NCBI GenBank assembly: GCA_029210225.1
Contig: JARGOJ010000526.1
Location: 1 to 6,488, forward strand
Direction: 5' to 3'
DNA: 6,488 nucleotides
DNA from: Planctomycetota bacterium
GTDB taxonomy: Bacteria; Planctomycetota; J058; JARGOJ01
The translations under genes were made by a program, and so were the position numbers. Position 1 is the stretch's first letter; each line of letters begins with the position of its first letter. Positions 6,484 through 6,488 of this stretch are shown here, piece by piece. Below the pieces are notes generated by a model. It had not been told where the DNA came from. It did not search any database and saw only the letters and a list, made by a program, of their open reading frames with translations.

Positions 6484-6488
6484 GCCTC

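Larger units (their letters stand above)
6053..6488. other. Intergenic, AT-richer regulatory region
   Basis: No convincing gene is seen over these 436 bases. The stretch is visibly richer in A/T than the coding parts and has several T-runs. It contains the leader and promoter candidate of the Nudix-rfbG pair, a tandem AAGCGA-AAGCGA (6171-6182), a 12-bp palindrome, and three GACCT-type words near the right edge (6394-6398, 6458-6462, and inverted at 6478-6482). A 62-codon open frame at 6237-6425 lacks a properly spaced ribosome binding site and is not called as a gene. No tRNA or clear terminator hairpin was seen. Confidence 0.6.

Overview
The window looks like a mid-GC, tightly packed bacterial chromosome segment. 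A Ser/Thr kinase fused to an Hsp70-like module, a DUF692/MNIO enzyme and a DIPP-type Nudix protein would fit a developmentally complex Gram-negative such as a member of the former Deltaproteobacteria (myxobacteria, Bradymonadales, Bdellovibrionota). CDP-glucose 4,6-dehydratase suggests surface polysaccharide synthesis. The lineage is an inference from gene content only.

Left part (1-4522, + strand): three genes lie head to tail with almost no spacing. The first is open at the window's left edge. It encodes the end of a Hanks-type kinase, then a second kinase fold that has lost its catalytic residues, then an Hsp70/DnaK-like ATPase and beta domain without the helical lid. Four bases later comes a DUF692 protein, the multinuclear non-heme iron oxidase (MNIO) family whose characterised members modify cysteines or other residues of ribosomal peptides. 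A third, unrecognised gene overlaps the MNIO gene by 11 bp behind a strong ribosome binding site. Its place and its helical architecture suggest the MNIO partner/substrate-recognition protein. Together they suggest a putative MNIO modification cassette coupled to a kinase-chaperone fusion. No precursor peptide is visible between the genes.

Right part (4527-6052, - strand): a convergent pair, a small DIPP-like Nudix hydrolase followed by rfbG, makes or regulates nucleotide-linked metabolites. rfbG ends only 4 bp from the end of the MNIO partner gene, so the two operons have no intergenic terminator between them.

Right edge (6053-6488): an AT-richer non-coding stretch. It holds a plausible sigma70-type promoter for the Nudix-rfbG pair, a perfect 12-bp AT palindrome just upstream of it, and, at the very end, an inverted repeat enclosing a consensus -35 box that points toward a gene outside the window.
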